A stretch of 64,000 nt of DNA from Mycolicibacterium moriokaense (GCF_010726085.1 NZ_AP022560.1:5642001-5706000), one strand, 5' to 3'. Numbered from the stretch's first letter, positions 19,939-30,700 are shown. Made by a program: numbers and translations. Notes: generated by a model from the sequence alone, not told the origin.

Positions 19939-20283
19939 CTACTTCTTGTGTTGGCGGTCGAGCTCCGCCCCGAAGAAACTGGCCGCTCGCTTCAGTATTT
20001 CGTTGGCACGCTTGAGTTCTCGGTTCTCCTGTTCAAGCGCTTTGATCCGCGCCGACTCCGCAGTGGACACTCCCGGTGCGTACCCGTCGTCGATGTCAGC
20101 CTGGCGCACCCACGAGCGCACCGACTCCACCCCGTACCCGAGCTGGCGGGCCACCCGCGACACCGTGCCCTGCTCGGTGCCCAACTCGGCACGCAGAGCG
20201 CGGACCATCCGCACCGCGGCGGCCTTCTCCTCCGGGCTGTAACGCCTTGACGTGGGCTTCCCGGCAGACTGTTCCTTCGGCAT
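19939..20283 (-). CDS. IS3 OrfA, copy C
   Basis: An intact 114-residue OrfA identical to that of the other copies; the start is ATG 20283. Confidence 0.9.
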   Translation of the reverse strand: MPKEQSAGKPTSRRYSPEEKAAAVRMVRALRAELGTEQGTVSRVARQLGYGVESVRSWVRQADIDDGYAPGVSTAESARIKALEQENRELKRANEILKRAASFFGAELDRQHKK

Positions 20284-20550
20284 ACCTGCATCCTCGTTTC
20301 CAAGGTCAGGAGCCTCCGGGATTTCCAGGGCGATTCATCACTCTGTCCCGATTCCGCTGAGAACGGTTGTCTCCTAGTCTCAGCGCAACCCTCAACGACG
20401 GCGATCACCCCACCTAGACCAGATGCACTTACTTGCCTATTGCGGCGATCGGCTCCAACTGGAATCTCTCCGCCGTCGGGTCCGTCACCGATAGTGGTTA
20501 ATCGGACTGAGCCGCAGGATCATTGCCAGCATCATCTTCCCGGTCTTCGA

Positions 20551-20673
20551 CCGGCCTACCGGCACCATGATCGAGCAGGCCACCGCCGCCCTCGACGAGC
20601 CCATCGACTCCAACACCGAGTACCGCGACCGCCAGCGCCAGATGTACTCCGACTACCAGGCCGCCTGGGACTC
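20551..20673 (+). pseudogene. jetA: Relic of a second jetA (DUF3375, Wadjet) gene
   Basis: From 20561 to 20673 the sequence matches bases 32844-32956 of the intact jetA with only four differences in 113 bases, all at third codon positions. The encoded part reads TMIEQATAALDEP, then YRDRQRQMYSDYQAAWDS. Similarity fades a few bases to the left, and the right edge is cut exactly at the left end of IS3 copy D. The synonymous-only differences suggest the piece came from a separate functional jetA homologue, not from a recent copy of the local gene. Confidence 0.85.
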
Positions 20674-20727
20674 TGAATCGCCCTGGAAATCCCGGAGGCT
20701 CCTGACCTTGGAAACGAGGATGCAGGT

Positions 20728-21072
20728 ATGCCGAAGGAACAGTCTGCCGGGAAGCCCACGTCAAGGCGTTACAGCCCGGAGGAGAAGGCCGCCGCGGTGC
20801 GGATGGTCCGCGCTCTGCGTGCCGAGTTGGGCACCGAGCAGGGCACGGTGTCGCGGGTGGCCCGCCAGCTCGGGTACGGGGTGGAGTCGGTGCGCTCGTG
20901 GGTGCGCCAGGCTGACATCGACGACGGGTACGCACCGGGAGTGTCCACTGCGGAGTCGGCGCGGATCAAAGCGCTTGAACAGGAGAACCGAGAACTCAAG
21001 CGTGCCAACGAAATACTGAAGCGAGCGGCCAGTTTCTTCGGGGCGGAGCTCGACCGCCAACACAAGAAGTAG
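20728..21072 (+). CDS. IS3 OrfA, copy D
   Basis: An intact 114-residue OrfA identical to that of the other copies; the start is ATG 20728. A longer frame entering from the jetA relic is a different frame and has no meaning. Confidence 0.9.
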   Translation: MPKEQSAGKPTSRRYSPEEKAAAVRMVRALRAELGTEQGTVSRVARQLGYGVESVRSWVRQADIDDGYAPGVSTAESARIKALEQENRELKRANEILKRAASFFGAELDRQHKK

Positions 21073-21141
21073 TCGACTTCGTCGACGCCCATCGCGCCGA
21101 GTTCGGGGTCGAGCCCATCATCACCGTCCTGCGCACCGCAG

Positions 21142-21977
21142 GTGTCGATGGCCCCGAGCACCTACTACGACACCAAGACCCGCGCGCCGTCGGCGCAGCG
21201 GGACGAGGTCCTGGGGCCTGCCCTGGTGGCGTTGTGGGAGGACAATTACCGCGTCTACGGGCGCGCAAGCTGTGGAAAGCCGCCCGCCGCGCTGGCCACG
21301 ACGTCGGCCGCGACCAGGTCGCGCGGCTGATGCGCGCGGCCGGCATCCACGGAGTGCGCCGCGGTAAACGGGTGCCCACCACCACACCGGACCCGGCCGC
21401 GGCGCGCCACCCGGATCTGGTCAACCGGAAGTTCAGCGAGCGCGCCCAACCAATTGTGGGTCACCGATCTGACGTTCGTGCCGACCTGGTCGGGGGTGGC
21501 CTATGTCTGCTTCATCGTCGACGCCTACTCCCGGATGATCGTGGGCTGGCGAGTGGCGTCTCACATGCGCACCACCATGGTGCTCGACGCGTTGGAAATG
21601 GCCCGCTGGTCACGCGGAAACCTGTTGGAAGGCTTGACATGTCACCCGATGCCGGATCGCAGTTCACGTCCATCCGCTACGGGGAACGGCTCGCCGAGAT
21701 CGGCGCGGTGCCCTCGATCGGTTCAATCGGAGACAGTTTCGATAACGCCCTCGCCGAGACAGTCAACGGCTACTACAAAGCCGAGCTGATCTACGGCCCC
21801 GCCCGCAGCGGTCCATGGAAGACCGTCGAGGACGTCGAACTGGCCACCCTGGGCTGGGTCTACTGGCACAACACCAACCGCCTCCACAGCTACCTCGATG
21901 ACGTTTCACCCACAGAGTTCGAAGCAGCGTTCTACGATGCCCAACGGACCGACCAACCCCTGGTCGCAATCCAATAG
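21142..21977 (+). pseudogene. IS3 OrfB transposase, copy D, multiple frameshifts
   Basis: Compared with copy A, bases are missing at the orfA/orfB junction (two G), at 21196 (six bases, in frame), at 21258 (one G), near 21438 (two bases) and at 21642 (the T of the second Asp motif). The N-terminal part, the Asp1 region and the C-terminal Glu region therefore sit in different frames. Not functional. Confidence 0.85.
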
Positions 21978-22005
21978 TTCGAGTCTCCGTCAGAACCAGG
22001 GCGAT

Positions 22006-23136
22006 TCAGTCATCCCCACCGGCGTGCCACCGCTTGAAGCGGGCACCGTTCCCATAAGTCGTAACGGCGAGCATGTCCTTCACCTTCTCCCATTGCCTCT
22101 GCAGGGTGCCGTCTAGCTTGGCCAAAGCGCGTCGGAATCGATCAGTCTCGACGATTCGCTCGACCGTTCGAAAGTACGAGATGTTGATGCCGAGCTGTCC
22201 TTGCAGGTTGTATCGGTCCTGCAGGATGATCGGGCACCGCGTCCAATCGATCTGTGTTACATCGTCATACAACTTCAACGTGTCAAATTCATCTGGCACG
22301 TGCCACGGTGCCGCAGAGGATCCGTGGTAGTCATCAGCTAGTTGACTACATTCGCGGAGATAGAGGTCGCTCGAATTGGACCTGAGATACCGCGGACCAT
22401 CCTTGTACCCGATGGGCTGCCGTTCGCAGAACCGTTTGAGTGCCGCATACGCGCCAGGTGCGTTGCCAAGCAATCGAGTCGGATACTTGAATCCACGTAG
22501 CATGTAGGCGTTGGCCAAGCCTTCTTCGAGCTCGATGTATCCAGCGGCATTGCGGTGCTTACGGGATGACCAATACACCTCCACACCTGTGGCTAGTTCC
22601 CAGTTGGCGATCATGCAATCGACTTCGAAGTGGAAGATCTCGTGCCGAAGAATCGCCTGAACGGCCAGTTCCAGCTTGCGATCCAGAGGCACTTGTACAT
22701 CCTGCAAGAACTCCAATGCAAGCCATACCACTGCTTCGAAGCGAATATAAATGCCGTACTGACAACCCAATTGATGAAAGCTGACGTACCAGCCGAGAGC
22801 ATCAACGCCGCGAATCTCATGGAGTCGGTGCAGTTTGCCTATCAGGTCGTCGCCTAGCATGTTCCGGATCTCGGCATCGGTGATGTCAGGCGGTATCTCG
22901 AACCCGATGACCGGCTCATCGACGGTGGCACCATCATGGCCCGGTTCTGATGAGTCATTCGGAGACTCCAAACGCAAGTCGCCCCCTGGATCCGATATCA
23001 CGATCTCGATGCCAGGCTCGCCTCCGATCCCAGCATCCTCCGGGACCGGCTCATGCTGGAGAGCTTCAGGCACCAATCGCTCGAGTGCTGTGCGGATTCT
23101 GTGTACAGATTGTGGTCTCAGCCCAGGATTACGCAT
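22006..23136 (-). CDS. Putative zinc metallopeptidase, third gene of the Druantia-like operon
   Basis: The 376-residue protein has a gluzincin-type zinc site: HEIFHFEVD (HExxH) near residue 191 and EEGLANAYML about 40 residues later, which can supply the third ligand. The N-terminal 70 residues are acidic and low in complexity. No signal peptide or membrane segment is seen, so it acts in the cytoplasm. ATG 23136 lies four bases after the helicase stop, so it is translated with the helicase. The stop codon TGA (22006-22008) is the first three bases of the IS3 copy D terminal repeat; the natural C-terminus may be lost, though probably only a little, since the domain looks complete. Proteolysis is inferred from the motif only. 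Confidence 0.7.
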   Translation of the reverse strand: MRNPGLRPQSVHRIRTALERLVPEALQHEPVPEDAGIGGEPGIEIVISDPGGDLRLESPNDSSEPGHDGATVDEPVIGFEIPPDITDAEIRNMLGDDLIGKLHRLHEIRGVDALGWYVSFHQLGCQYGIYIRFEAVVWLALEFLQDVQVPLDRKLELAVQAILRHEIFHFEVDCMIANWELATGVEVYWSSRKHRNAAGYIELEEGLANAYMLRGFKYPTRLLGNAPGAYAALKRFCERQPIGYKDGPRYLRSNSSDLYLRECSQLADDYHGSSAAPWHVPDEFDTLKLYDDVTQIDWTRCPIILQDRYNLQGQLGINISYFRTVERIVETDRFRRALAKLDGTLQRQWEKVKDMLAVTTYGNGARFKRWHAGGDD

Positions 23137-23140
23137 CGTC

Positions 23141-26100
23141 CTACAGGAAACCTCCCAATAACTTCAATGCCGCGCCCCGCGATAACAGCTCGTGATCTCG
23201 GGAATTCCGGTACGTCCGCAAGCACCCATAACACGACGTTTCCTCGCCGCAGTCGCAGTTGGTGAGCCGGTGCACGGCAGCCTCAAGCACACGACCGATG
23301 TTGGCAGCGATGACCTTGGCGGCACCGGCGCCACCCGGCACAGTGTCGAACAGCACAATGCTGCGGCGTAGGTCAGCGCTCCAAGCCAGCGCCCCGCCGA
23401 TGTCATCACGGCTGATCTCCAGTGCTTCAGAGGCACCTTCGATCAGCGCGTACAGCGCCGACAACCACACGGGCTCATCGTCGATACGGTAATTCACACC
23501 CTCAAACGTGAACTCCGCAACGTCTGATTGGTACTGATGGCCGAGCGACAGCACTTCGAGCGGTCCACCGCAATCCCTCCCGTCCTCTGGGCGTTGATGC
23601 TTCTGACGGCGACTGCCCCGCTCGGGTAAGGTCGCCCACCCGCACCAGCCGCAGACAACGAAGCCGGCACCCGCGCCGTCGGATACCACGGCAAGACGCG
23701 CCCGCGTACCAGCTCGGGCGGTCACCTTCATGCCGCCCGCACCAGTCCACGTGTAGCTTGCAACCTCTTCGCCTACATGCTCGACGTAGCTTGCGCCATG
23801 CCAACGTCGCTCCGGCGGAGCAGTTCCGACGTCCCGTGTCTCGCGTTGAGCGATGAAGCCGAATTCTGGCCGCACAAGTCGGCGGGAGGGCTTGAAGGCG
23901 CTGTTACATGTCGGGCAGGGTGTCGACTCATCCAGCACATGGCCACTCTCGAAACGCTGACACGCCTCGCAGATCCTGTATTGGAGGGGAACTAGCTCGC
24001 GGCCAGGCACCCGCCGAAGTCCTGCAGATGTCCAGACCTTGCCACCAGCCACCACCTGGTTGCCGGGTGCGTACTCGTAAATGGCCAGGCTCAGATCTCG
24101 GCCTAGCTCCAACTGCCGCCCAATCGAGTCCGTGGCGTGCAGGGTCCGCAGTTCGACTGTGTCGACAGGGAATCCATACTTTGGCAACACATTCTTGTTG
24201 GCAAGGAAGCCCAGAAGCTCGCGGCTTTCGATCGTACGCAGTGTATCCGTAAGTTTCTTACCGAGCGCGAACTTGCGCTCCCGCGCAGCGGCATCGATCT
24301 GCTCGTTGTAGATGTTGATGTCAGCGATGACCTCGGCCCCGACGCTGGCCAAGAGTTCGACCAACACGTCAACCCAGCTCCCGTCGTGTACGCCGATCTC
24401 CGCCTGCACGCTAAGCGGCAATGCTGTTTTCAAGGCTTCATGGACGTCTTCGGGTACGGGATCGAGGAAGTGCTTCACCATGGCCGCGGGCGACTCTTGG
24501 CCGGGACCCTGCGGTGTGAAGAAGGGGCCGGCGTGCCGCCACGTCTCGCTGTCATTTTCCGCACGGTGACGGAAGTACGCAGCCAGCGCGATCGAATGTG
24601 CATGTCGTCGAGCAATCCTCGCGTTGTCGACTGGGACCCAAGGGATGCGCATCTGTCCGGCGATCATCGACGTGGGTTCCTGATACTTTGCCAGGTCGTG
24701 AGCCGTCCTGTTGGCATACGTGACAACTAACGCCGCCGACGCGGCGCGTCGCCCCGCCCGACCCGCGCGCTGAACATAGTTGGCGGTCTTCGGCGGCATG
24801 TTGCGCATGACTACCGATTGCAGATCACCTACGTCGACACCGAGCTCGAACGTTGTCGAACAAGACAGCACGTTCACCCTGCCGGAGATGAATTCGCGCT
24901 GAATCCGCGCGGCCTCTTTGGCATCCCACTGGGCCGTGTGTTCCTTCGCGCTTAGTGGCGCAGTGTTCATCGTCTGGTAGATGACGCGATAGTGGTTGGT
25001 GTCATCTTCGACATCAGGAATGGTGATCTCTCCAAGCCGTCCTGTGCATCGGCTGTTGGGGCAGACACCTCTGACGGAATATGCCGTCAGAGTCCGACAG
25101 GTATCGCAGAGAAACCAGCGTCCGTCCTTGCCATTTGCGACCGTCAATCGCGCGTGATCGATCTGAAAAACCGGCCCAAGTACTCGGTCCGACTCGACTG
25201 TGAAGTAGCCGCTGCTCTCGAGTAGCTTCCAACAGCCTTCTAGAATTGTTGCGGCCGGCGTCGAGTTCCCCAGAGCAGTAAGAACTTTGTTGAGAAAGAT
25301 CATTCGACCATTGGAAGTGCCGGGCCTTCCGCTGGGATTCCAACTGATCACTTGCTTCTTCGCATCCGAACCTGTCGAGCGCATCCGAACTATGGTGTTA
25401 CGGGGCGCGAACCGCTCATCCTTGATGTCGACCCGTTCCAAAGGACTCATTGCGCCTTGCATTCGCGCGGTTTTTACGAGCACGTTGAGGAGCGACCACG
25501 CCTCATCTTCACTGAGTCCAAGAGCCGTAAGACCGCGCATCGGAACCCGCGAGTCCTTCTGGAGTCCGACCGTCATTAGCCCGAGGCCTTCGAGTGACTG
25601 CCGGGTCTCTAGCGTGATGAGCTCTCCCATCACCCATTGATTGATTTCTTGCTTTATCTCGATAGAACCCATGCCGCGAGGAAAGTGCCCAGCGGCATCT
25701 GCTTGTTCGCGGGTCAGAACCGCGAGATCGCCGAGCGTCAGGTGCTCACCGGTATCTGCACGCAACAGGGCCTGCGTCAAATAACGACGCTCGAGCAGAC
25801 GCGAATACGTTCTGTCAAGGTACGGCGCTGCGAACGCGGCCGCCTGCCGGGAGTCCGAGAACATCAAGAGCTTTCGGCCCGATCCAACCTCGTCGGCGAT
25901 TTCACCTACAGCTTCGGGAAGTTGCTGATATAGAGCCGTAGTCACGACGGCGGGTGCAGCGTTGGTGTCCGTCCGCAATCTGCGAACTCCCTGCCGCGAC
26001 TGTGCACCGCACTCGGTGCATCGGGTCATCACCTTCTTCGCCCGCGGATGTTCGCGCACTGTCAGCATCGGGCCACCCAGGCACTGCGCGGAGTCGCACC

Positions 26101-27772
26101 GAGTCGAGTCGGGCGCGGAAAGCAGCCCACACCCCGTGCATAGAATCCGGGTAGTCGGGTCGTCGGCCGAACCTGCCTCGTCTGCCAGCGTCGCTTCGTC
26201 CTCATCAATCAGTGTGTCGAGATCTGCGTCGGCGAGTACGAGCCAGTTGACCGCACCGTCGGCCTTTTTTGTCGGTACGAAGTATTCGTGACGGCCGCGT
26301 CGATCGACCTCGCCGGAAAGGTGCACGGCGCCACAGCGACTGCAGGTACCGAACTCGAACACCGCGCGACCCGTGTCGGGATCAACCTCGTGCCGGCCGA
26401 GAAAGATCCGCGGGCCATCCTGCGTGAAGCTGACGAAAGCTCCTTCGGTTGCGCGCACAAATAAGTGGTAGCGTGCCGACAACACCGGATGCCCAGCATC
26501 GTCGTGAATCCTGCTGCCAAGAGCTACCAGCGCATTGAGCTTCTCGTGTGCGGCTGGATCTTCTGGCCAGAGCTGTGCTTGAAGTTCACGCACGTCGCGT
26601 GGACCGTTGCTGAGTGCTGCTTTCAGATTGACGATCGATTCCTCACGATGCAGCGCCTCGGCGGCCGTCGCCGCTCCGCCGAAACGGGCGATCGAGTCGT
26701 CGTCGCTTGAATCGGAAGCGAACTGCAAGATTTCGTCTCCGGTGAGCTTCCACGTTGCCTGGTCGATATGCTTCTTGCGGGTGGGTTCAACGAGGTCTTG
26801 GCGGCTGCTGTCGCCTTCGTCGTATTCAAAAGGGGCGTCGAACAGGTTGCTGGCGAACTGCATGGCCTCGCCGTGTGGATCATCGCGCACGCTTCCGGTT
26901 AGCGACGCAGAGGTCGCGATGCATTGAACATTCCGCCTTGGCGCTACCCGTTGCTTGAGTCGGCGCAGCAGTAGCGCAACTTCTGAGCCCTGAGCGCCGT
27001 CATAGACGTGCGCTTCGTCCATCACGATGAAGCGCCAGGTGCCGGCGTAGGGGCCGTCGAACAGATCGATGTCCGCTGGACGGATCAGCAGGTACTCGAG
27101 CATCGCGTAGTTGGTCAGCAAGAGGTTCGGGGGCGACGCTCGCATCTCCTCGCGGCTGAGAAGTTCGTTCCGCAGCCTTCGGTCCCCTGGATTGTTGTGC
27201 AGGAAGTCGTTTTCCGCGTCCGTCTGCTTCATCAGGGTCTCACCCGTGTACCGGCCGAAGGTGATGTCCGGGAAGGATCCGAGGACCGCACGCAACCGTT
27301 TGAGCTGATCATTCGCGAGTGCGTTCATCGGGTAGAGGAGCAGCGCGCGTACGCCGGGCCCCAGGGTCCCGTTCGCCCGTTCTTGAAGCAAAGTGTTGAG
27401 GATTGGAATCAGGAAGCTCTCGGTCTTACCCGAACCAGTTCCTGTGCTCACTACGAGATTACGACCAGATAGGAATTTGCGGATCGCGGTTTCCTGGTGG
27501 ACGTACAGCGGTTGGTCTACTGGAAAACCCAACTGCGTGAAGTCGGGATGAAGCAGGCCCTCATCGATGAGCTGGCGCACGGTTGAGCCTGTCTCATAAG
27601 GCGGAGTGAGTTCGAGAATCGGACCCTTCGTCAGCAGAGTCGTGGCATCAATCTCGGCGTCAAACGCGTCCGCCAGCCTGCCGTCCCGTGGCGCCAACAG
27701 CGTCTTCAAGTAGCGTTTGTAGCTTTCTTCGATCTGCTTCGATGTTTCGAGTGGATCAAGGCGTTCCGTCAT
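23141..27772 (-). CDS. Large DEAD/DEAH helicase with C-terminal DUF1998 (DruE-like)
   Basis: A 1543-residue SF2 helicase. From ATG 27772 (overlapping the upstream stop by ATGA; an upstream GTG at 27859 is less likely) it has Walker A STGTGSGKTES near 109-119, VMDEAHVYDG near 255, IATSASL near 288, and a second RecA lobe with STTFELGVDVGDL and YVQRAGRAGRR (motif VI). Cys clusters (CSRCGAVHLSG, CTGCGLLSAPD, CPNSRCTG, CEACQRF) suggest several zinc sites. The C-terminus is a DUF1998/MZB domain: DTVPGGAGAAKV, then CDCGEETSCYGCLRTYRN. Length, single-chain layout and partner fit DruE of Druantia; DrmA/DrmB of DISARM are two chains, and DpdJ comes with dpd genes, which are absent here. Frame and motifs are intact. 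Confidence 0.82.
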   Translation of the reverse strand: MTERLDPLETSKQIEESYKRYLKTLLAPRDGRLADAFDAEIDATTLLTKGPILELTPPYETGSTVRQLIDEGLLHPDFTQLGFPVDQPLYVHQETAIRKFLSGRNLVVSTGTGSGKTESFLIPILNTLLQERANGTLGPGVRALLLYPMNALANDQLKRLRAVLGSFPDITFGRYTGETLMKQTDAENDFLHNNPGDRRLRNELLSREEMRASPPNLLLTNYAMLEYLLIRPADIDLFDGPYAGTWRFIVMDEAHVYDGAQGSEVALLLRRLKQRVAPRRNVQCIATSASLTGSVRDDPHGEAMQFASNLFDAPFEYDEGDSSRQDLVEPTRKKHIDQATWKLTGDEILQFASDSSDDDSIARFGGAATAAEALHREESIVNLKAALSNGPRDVRELQAQLWPEDPAAHEKLNALVALGSRIHDDAGHPVLSARYHLFVRATEGAFVSFTQDGPRIFLGRHEVDPDTGRAVFEFGTCSRCGAVHLSGEVDRRGRHEYFVPTKKADGAVNWLVLADADLDTLIDEDEATLADEAGSADDPTTRILCTGCGLLSAPDSTRCDSAQCLGGPMLTVREHPRAKKVMTRCTECGAQSRQGVRRLRTDTNAAPAVVTTALYQQLPEAVGEIADEVGSGRKLLMFSDSRQAAAFAAPYLDRTYSRLLERRYLTQALLRADTGEHLTLGDLAVLTREQADAAGHFPRGMGSIEIKQEINQWVMGELITLETRQSLEGLGLMTVGLQKDSRVPMRGLTALGLSEDEAWSLLNVLVKTARMQGAMSPLERVDIKDERFAPRNTIVRMRSTGSDAKKQVISWNPSGRPGTSNGRMIFLNKVLTALGNSTPAATILEGCWKLLESSGYFTVESDRVLGPVFQIDHARLTVANGKDGRWFLCDTCRTLTAYSVRGVCPNSRCTGRLGEITIPDVEDDTNHYRVIYQTMNTAPLSAKEHTAQWDAKEAARIQREFISGRVNVLSCSTTFELGVDVGDLQSVVMRNMPPKTANYVQRAGRAGRRAASAALVVTYANRTAHDLAKYQEPTSMIAGQMRIPWVPVDNARIARRHAHSIALAAYFRHRAENDSETWRHAGPFFTPQGPGQESPAAMVKHFLDPVPEDVHEALKTALPLSVQAEIGVHDGSWVDVLVELLASVGAEVIADINIYNEQIDAAARERKFALGKKLTDTLRTIESRELLGFLANKNVLPKYGFPVDTVELRTLHATDSIGRQLELGRDLSLAIYEYAPGNQVVAGGKVWTSAGLRRVPGRELVPLQYRICEACQRFESGHVLDESTPCPTCNSAFKPSRRLVRPEFGFIAQRETRDVGTAPPERRWHGASYVEHVGEEVASYTWTGAGGMKVTARAGTRARLAVVSDGAGAGFVVCGWCGWATLPERGSRRQKHQRPEDGRDCGGPLEVLSLGHQYQSDVAEFTFEGVNYRIDDEPVWLSALYALIEGASEALEISRDDIGGALAWSADLRRSIVLFDTVPGGAGAAKVIAANIGRVLEAAVHRLTNCDCGEETSCYGCLRTYRNSRDHELLSRGAALKLLGGFL

Positions 27773-30700
27773 GCTCGGCTTCCAATGAGATTTCCGCGGC
27801 GCTCGTACATCGTCAGTGCTTCTGCCATCAGGAGATCGGTGGCAACCATGGTCGGGCACAACTCAGCGAGCCGGGTCCAGACGGTCAGCATGCCGCGATC
27901 GAGGTATCGACCGTTTAGCCGTTCGCACGCCTCTAGACGTGCGAGAAACGCCAAAGTCAGGGATTGCACCGACATGAGAATCCACGGATGCGAACCTGTA
28001 TCGATCCCCCTAATGCGTTCGCGACGAAGTGCAATGGCCTCAAATGCCTTGTCCGACGCACGCTTGATTGGTCCAAGCACCAGCTCCATGCGCGTGGCGA
28101 AGTTCGCCGACCATCCGGACTCCAACCATTCACGTCGCCGCAGGAAGGCTTCATAAGAACCGATACGTCGCGTGTCGTAGTGCAGCAGTGGCCGCGGAAC
28201 GAGAGCACGTTCGCGCACTGCAGTTTCCACATCTCCAGTAGGTGCCGATGCCATTTTGAAAATCACCTCGTCGATACAGGCCTGACCGACCGGTGACACC
28301 GTGCCCGTACTCAGCAGCTCGATCAATACCTCTCCGCCCTTGTCCGTCAGGTATTCGATGGTCTCTTTCCGCTCCAGAGGGACTTCATCACGTCGGTTAT
28401 AAAGCGACGGTAGGTCGGCTATCTCGGTCATGCATCCGAACCACGGGTCAGAATGCAGCTCGTTTAGCGTGAAATCCGTTGCATAACTGTGGTTCACGAG
28501 TTCGCTACGCATTAACATCGCCATCTTGTCGCGCAATTCGATCGAGCTATTGCCCAGGCTTTCAAGTGATGCCCGTGGGTTTTCGACAAGAATCGGCACC
28601 AAGCCCGAAGCACGATCCGCATGGCCATCGGCATGCAGTTGCGCTAACGCCGCCCACGCCTCAGGAACAGACCCGACCGTGTCATGCAGCCGCCCAACGC
28701 CGGCAAGGAACCTGGCAATCCGGGTCTCGGTAGCGTTCCCGCCTTCGTACCAACCAAGTTGTGGCACGCGGAAGGCATCACGCGACGGCAGACGGGGAGG
28801 CTCGATAGCAACCCACGGATCATCGACAAAGAGTTGGCAACGCAGCTCGCCTGCGTCGATCAACGTTGGCGGGAGCTTGGCCACACCGTTGTTGATCTCC
28901 AACACTTCTGGGGGTCGCCACGGGGCCGTGGCACACCAAACGTATGTCGACAAGCCTTGTATTTCTTCCGCAATGTCAAACTTCAGCAAGTCTTCGTGCA
29001 GCTCGACGCGTGATCCAAGTTGCTTCGGATGGATCGATAGCACGGTGACATCAATGACGTCGTCTCCCGTCCTGAGCCGGGCGACGATTCGTCCCGAGCC
29101 TTGCAAACGCGCAGCATCGGCGAACTGCTGCGTGCTCAGCTCAAAGACGTCTCCGGACTTCCGCCTCGGTCGCGTGCCCACCTGAACCCGGTCGCCGGTG
29201 CTGCCAAGCAATGCGAACTCTTCCAGTTCGGCGCCCGGCGCGCGCACAGCCACGAATCGGTCGTCGGCCAATTCCTCGGGAGCCGCCATCGGGGCAATCA
29301 CACGCCACATCGCAGCGGAACCCACATCCCCCGCCCGAACCTCCACGTACGGCGGGACGATGGAGATCCGCTCCACGTGGTCGTCGCTCGCAACCTCGAT
29401 CGACGCCTCAATCCGATCCGCCCCGAATTCGATAGTGCCGGAGGGCTTCGTGATAAGGGCGTCAGCGCCGAATGCCACGCTGCACGCCGTTAGGCCGGCT
29501 GGCACGGGAACGCGGATCGAAACGTCCGATTCCATCCAGATTCCCTCGGCGAGAAATATCACGAGGCGCGCATCAGCCCCCAGAGGACCCGAGACGACGA
29601 TCTCGAACAACCCGAGTTGTGGTTCTTCCGAATCATCGAAAGGATCGACACAGGTCTCGACATCTTCTGCGTTCCACGCTTCGTCGGTGATCCATTCGGT
29701 GTGACCAAGACGCCGTGCTCGCACACGCCAGATGGGTGGCGGGTCAGACTTGGTGGCTGGCAGCATGACCCATGGACGCGTCGCGTGCACCGGCCGACCA
29801 TCACTGGATCGGATTCCTAGCACTGGTTCACCGACTTCGAAGTGCGGGCGGGCATCCTTGCGCACCATCCGATGTGTGCCGACAAGCTCACCCTGCCAAC
29901 GCAGTTGAAGAGCATCGACGGTGTCCAGACCGATGAACGCACTCCTCCACCCGCGCCAGCCAGCAGGGGTTCCTTCATTCTGTAGCTCCACGACGTTTCC
30001 GCTGACCGGGTCGATCAGTTCGTTGTCGCCGGGATAAATAACCCACACGGCGTCTTTGAGACCATCGCGCCGTGGAATCAACTGCCCATCGGTGGAGAAG
30101 GTGAGCAGCGGGTCCTGCTTATCGACGACGGGCAGCACAGCGCTTGTATCGGACGGTCCGTGTACAAGCACCACTTCACGCACTGGCGCCGAAACAGATG
30201 CCCGGGTCGTCGAGGCTTCGGCGCTCGCACCCCATTGACGCGCACAGTGGACGTCGCGGACGTCACCGTCAAGCGATACGCGCCATGGTTCCTCCGCCCC
30301 CGCCGAAGGAAAGGGCAGCGCAATAAAGATCTCATCGTCGTCGACGTCATAGCGAAGGATTGGGCGCTTCTGTGCGATGGCACCTTCGCGAGGATTACTG
30401 GTCCACCGGACCTGCTTGTTGTGAAGTTGATCGATCAGCTCAGCGAGAAGGACCACCGGCAGGCCCGTCGTCGACGAGTCCAGCTCGGCGTCGAGTAGCC
30501 CAGGATCGTCCCCCGCCGCCGAGACGAACTCGATGATCCGGTCGAGGATATCGACGGCAAACTCTGCCCCGTGCTTGAAGAAATTGCGAACGGGAATATC
30601 TAGACTGTCGTACCTGTAGCTCTTCCCCGGTTCGTCGAGCCAACTCAACAACGCGGCACCGTTTGCGGGCCGGCCGTGAACGATGTGTTCGTTGATCATG

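Larger units (their letters stand above)
19022..20337 (-). mobile_element. IS3-family insertion sequence, copy C
   Basis: TGAATCGCCCTGG at 19022 and CCAGGGCGATTCA ending at 20337, flanked by a 3-bp duplication TCA (19019-19021 and 20338-20340). Same orientation as copy B. This is the most damaged copy, with at least four short deletions in orfB. It sits just upstream of the DUF4062-SIR2 remnant. Confidence 0.92.
20674..22008 (+). mobile_element. IS3-family insertion sequence, copy D, no target duplication
   Basis: Left end TGAATCGCCCTGG at 20674, right end CCAGGGCGATTCA at 22008. The flanks (CTC on the left, GTC on the right) do not form a duplication, unlike copies A-C. The left flank is a jetA fragment and the right flank is the end of a metallopeptidase gene, so the element marks a deletion or recombination junction. 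It shares the missing T at the second catalytic Asp with copy A. Confidence 0.92.

Noticed and set aside
12864..20337. IS3 copies B and C as a composite transposon carrying the FRG/SIR2 genes
   Set aside because: Each copy has its own perfect 3-bp target duplication (GGA and TCA), which indicates independent insertions instead of movement as one unit.
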